Position numbers and translations under genes: made by a program. A stretch of DNA of 64,000 nucleotides from assembly GCA_003144275.1 (NCBI GenBank), contig NJBF01000017.1, positions 1 to 64,000 of the forward strand. Reading direction: 5' to 3'. The notes under the pieces were generated by a model. It saw only the letters and a list, made by a program, of their open reading frames with translations, searched no databases and was not told where the DNA came from. Every line of letters starts with the position of its first letter. The stretch's first letter is position 1. Origin of the DNA: Candidatus Heimdallarchaeota archaeon B3_Heim. GTDB taxonomy: Archaea > Asgardarchaeota > Heimdallarchaeia > Hodarchaeales > Hodarchaeaceae. Of the stretch, positions 45,286-54,165 are shown in pieces.

Positions 45286-46515
45286 ATGAGAGATAACATA
45301 GGTGATGTTATTGGAAGCATTTGGAGTTCTACAGATGTGTCACAAAATTTGAATTATATTTGTGATACAATTGGTTCTCGTCCTGCTGGAAGTGAGTCAG
45401 CTCATCTAGCTGGTGAGTACATCAAGAAAAAACTTGAGGAATATGGGTTAGAAACTCATACACACCGTTTTGAACATCCTTGTTGGGAGAAAGAAATAAC
45501 AGAGTTCTTTCTAGATAAGAAATCGTTAGCTGCTATTCCATTTCATTTTTCTAAATCTGAAGACCTTTCAGGTGAGTGTTATATCCTTGATAATCCCTCT
45601 GAAAAATCCTTCGAACGTGCAAGCTTCCAAGGAAAGATTCTTCTTGCAACACCTACTAAACAGCGTCATGGGGGTATGAATAGGAAGGACATGTTCAAAA
45701 AAGCTGTTGAAGGAGGAGCAATTGGTTTCATTCAAATGTCAAGTATATTAGGAGGAGTTTTGGAGACAGGTAGTATAGGAAATGATTTCACTGAAATACC
45801 AGCTTTATCCTGTTCATATGAAACAGGAAAATTAATAGAAAGGATGCAGAAACGGGGAAAAGGTGCTATTACTCTTTCAATAAAAGGAAAAAAGGTAAAT
45901 AAGTCATCTTATAATATAATTGGAGATTTATATGGTAAATCTGATAATATGGTGGTATCTGGTGCTCACTATGATACATGGGATATAGGTCCAGGAGCTT
46001 TTGATAATGGTACAGGTATTTCTACTGTCTTAGGATTAGCTGAAACGATCAGTAAATCACCTATTTTAGATAGTTTACCAAATTCTTTACGCTTTATTTT
46101 CTTTTCAGGGGAAGAACTAGGAATTCTTGGTTCTGAAGCTTATGCAAAGGATTACATTGATAGTGGTAAAACCCCTAATGTGTCCTTAATGTGCAATTAT
46201 GACTGTACAAATATTAAAGGAGGGGTAAGAGGTGCATTTACTTCCAACAGTATGCCAATGCACAATCATATTGTTGACTTTGTTGAATCGAGAGGATTTG
46301 ACATTAAAATGAGTTTACGCCCTCCTCATGGAACAGATGCGGTTCATTTTGCACACCGGAAAATCCCAACATTTGGTTTGGCTCAATTTACCGCTCCGAG
46401 CTATATGCATACAGCATTTGATACTCCAGATAAAGTAGACATTTCTGGCTTGAAAAATTCCACTGCTATCGCAGGAGCGATTTTAGTTGATCTTATTACA
46501 CAAGAGATAATCTAG
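45286..46515 (+). CDS. M28-family zinc aminopeptidase
   Basis: 409 residues. Ligands H228 (GAHYDTW), GAFDNGTG, E276-E277 (SGEELGILG), Asp in NYDCTNIKGG and H375 (YMHTAFDTP) are all present. GSRPAGSESAHLAGEYI near the N-terminus matches its paralog. It lies 15 bp after the previous M28 gene, probably a tandem duplication, and is the last gene of the operon starting at 39382. Two active copies suggest different specificity or a mixed oligomer. Confidence 0.92.
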   Translation: MRDNIGDVIGSIWSSTDVSQNLNYICDTIGSRPAGSESAHLAGEYIKKKLEEYGLETHTHRFEHPCWEKEITEFFLDKKSLAAIPFHFSKSEDLSGECYILDNPSEKSFERASFQGKILLATPTKQRHGGMNRKDMFKKAVEGGAIGFIQMSSILGGVLETGSIGNDFTEIPALSCSYETGKLIERMQKRGKGAITLSIKGKKVNKSSYNIIGDLYGKSDNMVVSGAHYDTWDIGPGAFDNGTGISTVLGLAETISKSPILDSLPNSLRFIFFSGEELGILGSEAYAKDYIDSGKTPNVSLMCNYDCTNIKGGVRGAFTSNSMPMHNHIVDFVESRGFDIKMSLRPPHGTDAVHFAHRKIPTFGLAQFTAPSYMHTAFDTPDKVDISGLKNSTAIAGAILVDLITQEII

Positions 46516-46581
46516 AAACACTAATCTTGTCTAGTACTAGCTGAATAGGTCTAATCCATAATTTGCACAAAATTACTTCGC

Positions 46582-47403
46582 TTATAGCTCTCTAATTAGC
46601 TCTAATAATTCATTTACTTCTTTCATGATTTGATTCATTTTCTCACTATTATTGGATATATCCTGTCCCGATTCGATCAGATAAGCAAATCCTGAAACCA
46701 TTTGTAATAATTGCCCTAAATCATGTGAATATTTGTCTTTCAGCTGGAATTTTTGAATGGCAACAATATTATATTCTAAATTTACAAATACGAATGGTAA
46801 AACAAAGGAAAGACTTATCCTTGTCAATAATTCTAATAGAATCGCAATATCATTTTCTAAAAACGTAAGAAGAGTGTTTGATAGAGCTATGACCAGTGTT
46901 ATGGCCATGAAAATCGGAGCATTATTTGCTATCCGTTTAAACACTTCCCACTTTTTGATGACCAGGGGTACCATAGAAAGGATTAGAGTAAAAATTATTG
47001 CTTGAATTAAATAGAACATTAATTCGAAGGAGAGAAAAAAACTGAACGTAGATGGAATAGCTACTATAATGAAGAGCAATCCGATTACTAGCCTCTCGTT
47101 AATTTTCATCACATAATTAAAGGCTACAACTGCAAAGAGGCAGACTGCAATCAACGTGAGGGTTTCAGCAAATAAGAAGATATTTGGGGAAAGGTCACTC
47201 AAAGAAATCTCTTTTAATTCATCTATTGAAGGTAAGAATACTTGAAGGAGGGGTGTTAGGGAAAACAGCACAAAAGCAATGGTTATTAGAATAAAACGCC
47301 TATTTCTATGGTTTAAAAAAAAATCTAGAAAAATAATTCCTCCTATGAATCTAATAAGTGCCAGAACTAATAGCATGAAGATATTTGTTTCAGGGGAAAT
47401 CAT
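46582..47403 (-). CDS. 7TM membrane protein with histidine-kinase-like helix but no ATPase domain
   Basis: 273 residues with seven membrane helices (about 8-28, 36-54, 75-98, 105-125, 127-146, 160-178, 183-207). After the last helix comes DKYSHDLGQLLQMVSGFAYLIES, which looks like a HisKA/DHp helix with the H-D phospho-acceptor motif, then a second helix ending at the C-terminus. The HATPase domain is absent. It might be a phosphotransfer or dimerization module, or a truncated kinase. No response regulator lies nearby. Confidence 0.5.
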   Translation of the reverse strand: MISPETNIFMLLVLALIRFIGGIIFLDFFLNHRNRRFILITIAFVLFSLTPLLQVFLPSIDELKEISLSDLSPNIFLFAETLTLIAVCLFAVVAFNYVMKINERLVIGLLFIIVAIPSTFSFFLSFELMFYLIQAIIFTLILSMVPLVIKKWEVFKRIANNAPIFMAITLVIALSNTLLTFLENDIAILLELLTRISLSFVLPFVFVNLEYNIVAIQKFQLKDKYSHDLGQLLQMVSGFAYLIESGQDISNNSEKMNQIMKEVNELLELIREL

Positions 47404-47490
47404 GAAAAATAGACCTAATCAACCAATTTCAGATCAATGTATATGAGTCTAAGTATCTAAAAATATTAATGTTTCTCAAAGGTGTTAGAG

Positions 47491-47670
47491 TCAGATACGT
47501 GAAGCTCTCCATTCTGAGTTCAACAGATTCATGATTACCGAATCAACATATTTACCTTCGTTAAAATAAGCTTCACGAAGGTTTCCACTCACTTTGAGGA
47601 TTAAATTTGGGTATATGAATTCGTATAAGGGAGTAACCCAGTTAAATGTAGATTGGATAGGCAAACTCAT
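47491..47670 (-). pseudogene. GNAT acetyltransferase C-terminal remnant
   Basis: A 59-codon frame. Its last 36 codons (47491-47598) closely resemble the end of the GNAT gene at 50020: VSGNLREAYFNEGKYVDSVIM against VSGNLREAYLKDGSYVDSIVM. The first 23 codons (MSLPIQSTFNWVTPLYEF) do not match. It looks like a decayed duplicate tail; the large surface-protein gene lies between it and the intact gene. Confidence 0.6.
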
Positions 47671-47691
47671 TACGTTGCTCTGAAACTTTCG

Positions 47692-49881
47692 CTAAACTCC
47701 AGAAAATCGTTTTCTTACTAGAAAAATACTTGCGATTAATAGAAGAAGGACGATTCCAAATCCAACATTGACATCTACCAAAGTTACAGTACCAATCCTG
47801 AGATTCTCTGATTTAGATTCTATAAAAAACCCATATTCACAAATAGCAAGGACTTTCAGAGAATAAATTCCTTTAGGAAAGAACTCCACATCCCATTCAA
47901 AAGAATTACCAAGTAATCCACTTTGTAACACCACCCAATTGTCGGTTATTGATGCTTCTTGATATAAAATAGCAAATCTGACAATATGATACAGTATATC
48001 GCTAGGGTGTGTCCAAGAGATATCTACACTATTAGAAGGCTTATTATAGTCAAGAATCACCGTAAGACTATCATTTATATGATTAGGAGCAGGTTGTGGA
48101 TTAAAATCGTCATTTTGTGCATTACCAGCTATTCTATAAATTGTGGAATTAGAAAACCAATAATTTGAATCGAAATAATTAGCTTCGCCTTTATCGGAAG
48201 CTTGAGAATCTCCATTGTCATTGTTAAAAATAAAATCATTATCATAAACCTCAATATTGGAGGTATCTTGCTCAAGATCTAGAGCATATGAACCTTGGTA
48301 TGAGAAACAATTTCTATCAATTATTAGATCTTTTGATTTCTGAATCGAAAGGCCTCTTTCACTATTGGCATAAAACGTATTATATGCAAATCCTGAACCG
48401 TTTGAATTATCAACAAAAACTCCTTCTTTTAAATTCTGTCTTATCACATTCCTAACGATCCAATTAGTCCCACTATCTCTAAGGATTATCCCAGTTTCTG
48501 AATCTAATACTGTGTTGTTGATAATAACATTTTCACTAGAATTGTCAATTTCTATCCCTGCAAAACCATTAAAATGAATAGTGTTGGTATCAATGTCATT
48601 ATAATCTGAATCAGTAATAGATATGCCATCATTTTGGTGATCAATTATATGATTCTTAATTATCCCAAGATCGAACGAATTATGAACTTTTATCCCATTG
48701 AATGAGGATTGAATTGTACTATACATTACCTGAATGTTTGTACAATCCCTTAGATAAATCCCCGTAACAGCTGAATCTGTAATGAATGAACTATTAATCT
48801 GAATATTCCTCGAATTATCAATAAAGATTCCATTGTTCCCTCCTATAAGAGTACAATTTGAAATTAATATAAATAATGATGTATCTGAGATCTGGATTGC
48901 TGTACCATATCCTATTGGGAAATTATTTGATATAAATAGATCCTCAATTACAAAAGGATCATCGGATGTGCCATTACCTTCCCAATCCATTACATCTGCA
49001 GTTTGTCTTAAACCTGCATTACTCCTAATTACAATTGGTGTTTGAACGATATCAAATTCTGTGTACCTGTAAACTTTTGTGGTGTATGCATTAGATACAA
49101 AATCCAACATATCGAAGGATTGTGAAAAAACCTCGATTTTCGAGATTGTAAATGTGGAATTTCTGTGATAGGAATAAAAAAGGTTTAAATTAAAATCGAA
49201 GGATATTTGATGAGACCCCAGCTGTAATATTTCATAGCGTGTTTCGTGGTAGCTTTGGATAGTCCATTGCGATATAAGGGTAACTTCGAAGTAGTATTCA
49301 CTAATTATCTTCACTTCAATATCAAAAGTAATCCTAATCATATCAAATTTTCCATCTTGATTTGTATCTACTCCTTGATCTGAAAAATTTCCTTTTATCC
49401 ATACATCAGGTGTATCAAAATCGGAATAAAAGTAAAAATTTGTTATGGTATAATGTTCATTAGAAAATACAAGACCTTCTTGTGAATCGACTATATCAAT
49501 ACTTACAATGAGCGGTATATCAAGACGATGACTGTAAAAATAAGGGGTATGAATTTGAAGTTGGACATAGGATAAATTTACATCAAGATCGTATGCAGCT
49601 ATACCGTTATATGCATATATCCCAGTGGAAAGAGAAACATAGAATGTATACTCATCAGAAACTAATACATTTACTAATAGAGTTACATTTATTGTATCGA
49701 ACTTAGAATCCCCATTACTATCAAAACCAGTATCCCAGAATCCTTCTATAGTTAGAGAATCTGAAGAAGAGGATGCTATGGTAGCCTGACTCGTATTTAA
49801 ATTCGATACTAAGATAATAAAGCATATCAGAAGAACGATTCTGTTGTTTTTCACCCTCATATAGCTCTTTTCTTTAACCAC
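47692..49881 (-). CDS. large secreted protein with right-handed beta-helix repeats
   Basis: 729 residues: signal peptide (about 10-33), two related beta-sandwich segments (about 40-280) each with a D-x-N-x-D-x-x-x-D calcium-type loop (DSNGDSKFD, DTNQDGKFD), then NosD/PbH1-type repeats from GTSDDPFVIEDLFISN (about 305-580) with many N-rich turns. A fibronectin-like segment (about 610-695) and a C-terminal membrane helix with RKRF follow. It should be a cell-surface protein, perhaps binding or cleaving polysaccharide, but no catalytic residues can be named. It lacks the T-P-G-F tail. Confidence 0.75.
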   Translation of the reverse strand: MVKEKSYMRVKNNRIVLLICFIILVSNLNTSQATIASSSSDSLTIEGFWDTGFDSNGDSKFDTINVTLLVNVLVSDEYTFYVSLSTGIYAYNGIAAYDLDVNLSYVQLQIHTPYFYSHRLDIPLIVSIDIVDSQEGLVFSNEHYTITNFYFYSDFDTPDVWIKGNFSDQGVDTNQDGKFDMIRITFDIEVKIISEYYFEVTLISQWTIQSYHETRYEILQLGSHQISFDFNLNLFYSYHRNSTFTISKIEVFSQSFDMLDFVSNAYTTKVYRYTEFDIVQTPIVIRSNAGLRQTADVMDWEGNGTSDDPFVIEDLFISNNFPIGYGTAIQISDTSLFILISNCTLIGGNNGIFIDNSRNIQINSSFITDSAVTGIYLRDCTNIQVMYSTIQSSFNGIKVHNSFDLGIIKNHIIDHQNDGISITDSDYNDIDTNTIHFNGFAGIEIDNSSENVIINNTVLDSETGIILRDSGTNWIVRNVIRQNLKEGVFVDNSNGSGFAYNTFYANSERGLSIQKSKDLIIDRNCFSYQGSYALDLEQDTSNIEVYDNDFIFNNDNGDSQASDKGEANYFDSNYWFSNSTIYRIAGNAQNDDFNPQPAPNHINDSLTVILDYNKPSNSVDISWTHPSDILYHIVRFAILYQEASITDNWVVLQSGLLGNSFEWDVEFFPKGIYSLKVLAICEYGFFIESKSENLRIGTVTLVDVNVGFGIVLLLLIASIFLVRKRFSGV

Positions 49882-50019
49882 TAAGTTGATAACTTGAATA
49901 TTGATAATAGTATAACTCTTTTCCGATCATTCTACTAGATTAAAACGGACAAACACTTGAAAATCACTAAATAGATCTTTTAATACTAATTGAAAGACTC
50001 CTATTTCGTATGAGATTCT

Positions 50020-50565
50020 TTATTGGTTTTTAAAAAATCTCCATTCAGACTTTAGTAAGTCCATTACAATAGAGTCTACATAGGAACCATCTTTGAGGTA
50101 AGCTTCACGAAGGTTCCCACTCACTTTGAACCCCACTTTTTCATAACAGCGTTGGGCTTGAGGATGATCTGCGAACAATTCTAATTCTATGGAATGAAGA
50201 TTTAAAACATCAAAAGCATACTCAATAATCAGGCGCATTGATTCTGTTCCAAATCCTCTATTCCAGTATTCCGTGTTAAAAATTACGATACCCAAACTTC
50301 CTCGCTTGGATATTTGATCTTTTATTTCTAATTCTAAATGTCCAATGTAGAGATTATTCTCTTTATGAATGATACCAAAAATGTGACCTTTTCCCTCGCT
50401 TCTAATTTTCCACCCATATTTAATCCATTCAACTTCCTCTTCCCTAGATTGAGGAGTTTTATTTAAAATGTTTCTTCGATGCTCTGGGTTATTCCAGTGC
50501 TTCATTAGCTCATCTACATCAGTTAATTCAAGGCCACGCAAAATGATATTTGGTCCTTCTAGCAT
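50020..50565 (-). CDS. GNAT N-acetyltransferase (RimJ/RimL type)
   Basis: 181 residues. The pattern is that of RimJ/RimL-like acetyltransferases: IILRGLELTDVDELMKHWNN at the start, NLYIGHLELEI, GSLGIVIFNTEYWNRGFGTESMRLII with the acetyl-CoA loop, and LFADHPQAQRCYEKVGF. The substrate may be a protein N-terminus or a small amine; it cannot be decided here. It lies 17 bp downstream of the acyltransferase gene in the same direction. A decayed copy of its 3' end lies at 47491. Confidence 0.88.
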   Translation of the reverse strand: MLEGPNIILRGLELTDVDELMKHWNNPEHRRNILNKTPQSREEEVEWIKYGWKIRSEGKGHIFGIIHKENNLYIGHLELEIKDQISKRGSLGIVIFNTEYWNRGFGTESMRLIIEYAFDVLNLHSIELELFADHPQAQRCYEKVGFKVSGNLREAYLKDGSYVDSIVMDLLKSEWRFFKNQ

Positions 50566-50582
50566 TTTGAGTCACTATTTTA

Positions 50583-51482
50583 CTAAGGTGTTAATTGATC
50601 AAGAGTTTGTTGCAACTCTTGTGGAGAATAGTTACATAAATTGCGGAGATATCTTTGAAATGACCTATCCTTGCGTAAATCTTCAGAAATTTGATTAATT
50701 GGCCTTTTATATTTCCTCTCAATGATTTTGAAGAATTGCTGCTCTTGTTCAAGCATTTGCTCATTGATAGCTGTCATGACTCGTGTAGCAATCTTTTTCG
50801 CTGTGGGGAAAAACTCAGGATCGTCTTCTTTCCATCCCCCTTCCATTTCATATTCTTCAAAGGATAAAGGATCCCCGAATGACACAGAGATATATGCCTT
50901 GTATCGTGGTAAGAAACCCCCACGAGATAATGCTGCTCCTGCTCCATGAATGAACATGGGAACTACAGGCAGTTTTCCGTTCATCAACAATATAACGCGG
51001 CCTATACCACTACGTGGCTCTTTTGGTAAATTAAAATAATCATCCACTGGTGATTTACCAACACGCTTTCCCTGTGGAGACATGAAAATAGCTTTACCTT
51101 CTTTTAAGGTTTTCACTGCGAACCTTAATGCAGGACTCGGGTTATCATGAAAAACAGGGAATCCACCCGCCCAAGAAAGTTGACGGTATAACCAATTCTC
51201 TTTCATCACATATCCATTTCCCATAAATGAAACAAATCTGCGAGTTCCATAAGGTTCAGCAATTGCTCCTCCTACTATTAAGGCATCCAAATTTGATTGA
51301 TGATTACTGCAAAAGGCGGCGGGAGTGCCTTCTGGAAAACTATTCCCGATTTCTTTGTCATGAATGACAAATCGGAAATAATGGTGGATAAACCAGGGAA
51401 TGGCCTTGAATATGATGAGATATCGCGCTCTTTGAAAAAAAGACCAGTGTTTTCTTGCTATTTTGGGAGTGGTGGCTGTCAT
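50583..51482 (-). CDS. PlsC-like glycerolipid acyltransferase
   Basis: 299 residues with an N-terminal hydrophobic segment (about 20-40) and the LPLAT motif I N60-H61-x4-D66 (SNHQSNLDAL). GGFPVFHDN matches motif II. Motif III, normally FPEGTRS, reads MSPQGKRVG, with Glu replaced by Gln. VVPMFIHGA is motif IV. Bacterial and eukaryotic members acylate lysophosphatidate; archaea normally lack this step, though Asgard lineages sometimes have such genes. The altered motif III makes the substrate uncertain. Confidence 0.8.
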   Translation of the reverse strand: MTATTPKIARKHWSFFQRARYLIIFKAIPWFIHHYFRFVIHDKEIGNSFPEGTPAAFCSNHQSNLDALIVGGAIAEPYGTRRFVSFMGNGYVMKENWLYRQLSWAGGFPVFHDNPSPALRFAVKTLKEGKAIFMSPQGKRVGKSPVDDYFNLPKEPRSGIGRVILLMNGKLPVVPMFIHGAGAALSRGGFLPRYKAYISVSFGDPLSFEEYEMEGGWKEDDPEFFPTAKKIATRVMTAINEQMLEQEQQFFKIIERKYKRPINQISEDLRKDRSFQRYLRNLCNYSPQELQQTLDQLTP

Positions 51483-51631
51483 GGAAATCCCTTTTTGAAG
51501 TGAGAGGACTACTTTTTGACTACTTTATATCAGTAAGGCAGTGAAATTCCCTCATTGTCTGGAAATCTAGGATTCCATGTTTTTTTGTTTGTCCAAATAG
51601 ATATTGATCCTCGAAGTCCTCTCTTACATCC

Positions 51632-52135
51632 TCATCTATGTAGCCCGCCATCTAACGAATTTACTTGTTCAATGATCATTTGTGAAATTATTCGTAAATA
51701 CTCCTGATCCACCTCATCAAACACTCCCACTTGATTAGAATCAATATCAATCTGACCTATGATTTTATCACCATCTTCGATAAGAACCACGATTTCTGAT
51801 CGTGTTCCCACTGAACAAGCTAAATAATTCGCCTCCTCTCTTACGTCTTGTACAATCTTATCAGTTCTTTCTGCCACTGCAGAGCCACAAACACCCTTAC
51901 CTACTGGAATTTTGACATGATCCGTCTCAAGCCCTATATAATAATCAAGATTCAATTCTTGTTCAATATAATCTAATAAATATATGCCTGTCCAATCATA
52001 ATACGGTATAGTAGCGAGTTCGGTAATTATCACTTTGTATATTTCAGAGGGGCCAGTATTTTCATTTGATTCAAATGTTTGACTTAAATTTTTGATTATC
52101 TTCGTGTATATCGCTTTTTTTTCTATTGGGTCCAA
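51632..52135 (-). CDS. msrC: GAF-domain free methionine-(R)-sulfoxide reductase
   Basis: A 167-residue single GAF domain with the fRMsr signature: VGKGVCGSAVAERTDKIVQDV, LACSVGTRSEIVVLI and IIGQIDIDSNQVGVFDEVD. C83 and C107 are 24 residues apart, the same as the catalytic/resolving C94 and C118 of E. coli fRMsr. The third E. coli cysteine (C84) corresponds to H73 here. The enzyme reduces free methionine-R-sulfoxide with thioredoxin. Oxidative-stress function fits the flavodiiron and AhpD-like genes in the window. Confidence 0.8.
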   Translation of the reverse strand: MDPIEKKAIYTKIIKNLSQTFESNENTGPSEIYKVIITELATIPYYDWTGIYLLDYIEQELNLDYYIGLETDHVKIPVGKGVCGSAVAERTDKIVQDVREEANYLACSVGTRSEIVVLIEDGDKIIGQIDIDSNQVGVFDEVDQEYLRIISQMIIEQVNSLDGGLHR

Positions 52136-52332
52136 GTTTCCAGCACTTCCGCTTGGGTGGGGGAGAATTCACAACACAAATCATTGTGGTTGATGATCAT
52201 TAATGAGACAAACTATATGTTGATATTAATTATTTTCCTATCTTTCATTCATAATCCTTTGATGGATTCTCTAATTAACTCAAACAATCAATAACTACTC
52301 TAAATACCATATCATCATCTTTCGGGATAGCT

Positions 52333-53511
52333 ATGACTAACAACACCTCCTTCAAGCAAATTTTTAAAGTCAATTCTACACCAGTATATTGGCTTGAGAC
52401 TGTAGAAGAAGTTGCTCTCCTAGGGGATATCTTGAAGAAGGATTCTATAAAAGTACTAGCCATTGATCAAGAACGAGCCCCTTACAATAAATATTACCAT
52501 CAAATTCCATGTTTACTACAAATTGCTACACAAGACTTGATCGCATTTATCGATCTCTTAAATGACCGTAATATATCTGAGCCTATTAGAAATATCTTGG
52601 AGGATCCATCAATTAATAAGATCTTCTTTGATGCCCCCTGGGATTTATATTATTTCCGTGAATATATGAATATGGAAATAACAGGAATAAAAGATATCCA
52701 AGTTGCTTCGTCATTACTATATCCTACCATTGGTACCGCCAGTTTAATTTCACTAGTAAAAGATGAATATGATATTGATATCAAGAAATCGAAAAAGCAA
52801 CAGAAAAGTGATTGGACCAAACGTCCTTTAAAAAATCAACAAATAGAATACGCAAGTAATGAAATTGCGTGGTTCATACCAGTATACGAAGCTCTAATTA
52901 ATAAACTACGCCAGAAGGATTTATTTCCCTTTTTTCAGTATGGGAATGGAAGAATTCCCCTGGAAGTTCCACATCCGGAATACCTACCTATGAATATTCG
53001 CCGAATCAAAGGATATGATACGTTATCCAACAAAGAAAAACATAAATTGATCCAATTAGGGATTATTCGTGATCATTTGGCACAAGAGTGGAATCGCCCT
53101 GTGTTTCACGTGCTTACAAATCAACAGTTGTTGAATCTGTCCAGAAAGGGCACTAGATTGCAAATGGTTCTTACACCCAGACAAAGATTCTCAAAAAAAG
53201 CAGTAAATCAGATTACTCGAGTAATAGAAGCCACTTATCCCGATACACCACTTGAGACAACTGATGCTAATTCAAAAAATACTCCCCAACTAAAACAACT
53301 ATTGCTTAACTGGCGATATAACGCAAGTAAAAAGCATAAAATACCTAAGAGATTTATTATCAGTGCGAATGAGATTGAAGAGTTTAATGAACAAGTCTTC
53401 ACCTCAGAAGACGATCTATTAAAGACACTATGGTTTATAGAATGTCAAAAACCCAAGTGTAAGCTCTTTACCTCTGATCTACAGGAGTATTTAAGATCCA
53501 ATAGTTCCTGA
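52333..53511 (+). CDS. rnd: RNase D-like 3'-5' exonuclease with HRDC-like tail
   Basis: 392 residues. The exonuclease core has AIDQERAP (D45, E47), FFDAPWDLYYF (D104), and KSDWTKRPLKNQQIEYASNE (Y173, E177), where DEDDy enzymes normally have Asp; this is a D-to-E change at the last metal ligand. The region about 225-290 resembles an HRDC domain (LIQLGIIRDHLAQEWNRPVFHVLTNQQL). RNase D matures tRNA and other RNA 3' ends in bacteria and is uncommon in archaea. Activity may be retained with Glu but is uncertain. Confidence 0.8.
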   Translation: MTNNTSFKQIFKVNSTPVYWLETVEEVALLGDILKKDSIKVLAIDQERAPYNKYYHQIPCLLQIATQDLIAFIDLLNDRNISEPIRNILEDPSINKIFFDAPWDLYYFREYMNMEITGIKDIQVASSLLYPTIGTASLISLVKDEYDIDIKKSKKQQKSDWTKRPLKNQQIEYASNEIAWFIPVYEALINKLRQKDLFPFFQYGNGRIPLEVPHPEYLPMNIRRIKGYDTLSNKEKHKLIQLGIIRDHLAQEWNRPVFHVLTNQQLLNLSRKGTRLQMVLTPRQRFSKKAVNQITRVIEATYPDTPLETTDANSKNTPQLKQLLLNWRYNASKKHKIPKRFIISANEIEEFNEQVFTSEDDLLKTLWFIECQKPKCKLFTSDLQEYLRSNSS

Positions 53512-53671
53512 TATATTCTTAACAAAATCTCAGAAAAGAAATCTCCTTTTTATGATTTTTCTGGGTACTTACTTATCCAGTAAAGAGATTTCTCATCTCT
53601 ATAGATGCCGCATTCTTATATTCTTTATATGTAGAGAATTCATTGTTAATCAGTTCTAGGTTGGTATGTAA

Positions 53672-54160
53672 ATGGAAGTTAATATGTCAGATACAGGTAC
53701 TAATTTAGTAAAACTTTTAGTTCGGGGAATGGTTGGTTTATTAGTGCTCTGGGTCATGCTCCTCCTCGGTGTTACAGGATTTTCTTTGGCATTAGCAGGA
53801 GGTTTAGTAACAGCTCTAAGCTGGATTCCGATTGTTTATCCCGAATTAGCGCAATTAAGCGTTTATATTGATGGAGTCTATGTTTTGGTAGACCCAGCAG
53901 TTATAGTAGTACTACTGATTTTCATAGGCGTTGCCCTTCTTACTCTTGGTTTTGCATTTATTGCATTAACTGTGACGATTGGTAAAAAAGCAGTGGTGTG
54001 GGATAAAAAGATTATTGTTTATATGAGCCAAACTTTCGTACCCTCTTCAAATAATCGATTGGTACAATTGGAACGTCTTGCTACCTTATATGATAAGGGA
54101 TTTATCTCAGAAGAGGAATTTCAACAAGAAAAAGCAAATTTAATTTCCCAATCAAAGTGA
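53672..54160 (+). CDS. membrane protein with C-terminal SHOCT domain
   Basis: 162 residues (158 from the second Met at 53684). Three hydrophobic segments (about 15-35, 37-52, 70-100) precede a cytoplasmic tail. The last 30 residues form a SHOCT motif: VQLERLATLYDKGFISEEEF then KANL. SHOCT motifs are short oligomerization or targeting helices. No further function can be assigned. Confidence 0.75.
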   Translation: MEVNMSDTGTNLVKLLVRGMVGLLVLWVMLLLGVTGFSLALAGGLVTALSWIPIVYPELAQLSVYIDGVYVLVDPAVIVVLLIFIGVALLTLGFAFIALTVTIGKKAVVWDKKIIVYMSQTFVPSSNNRLVQLERLATLYDKGFISEEEFQQEKANLISQSK

Positions 54161-54165
54161 TTATA

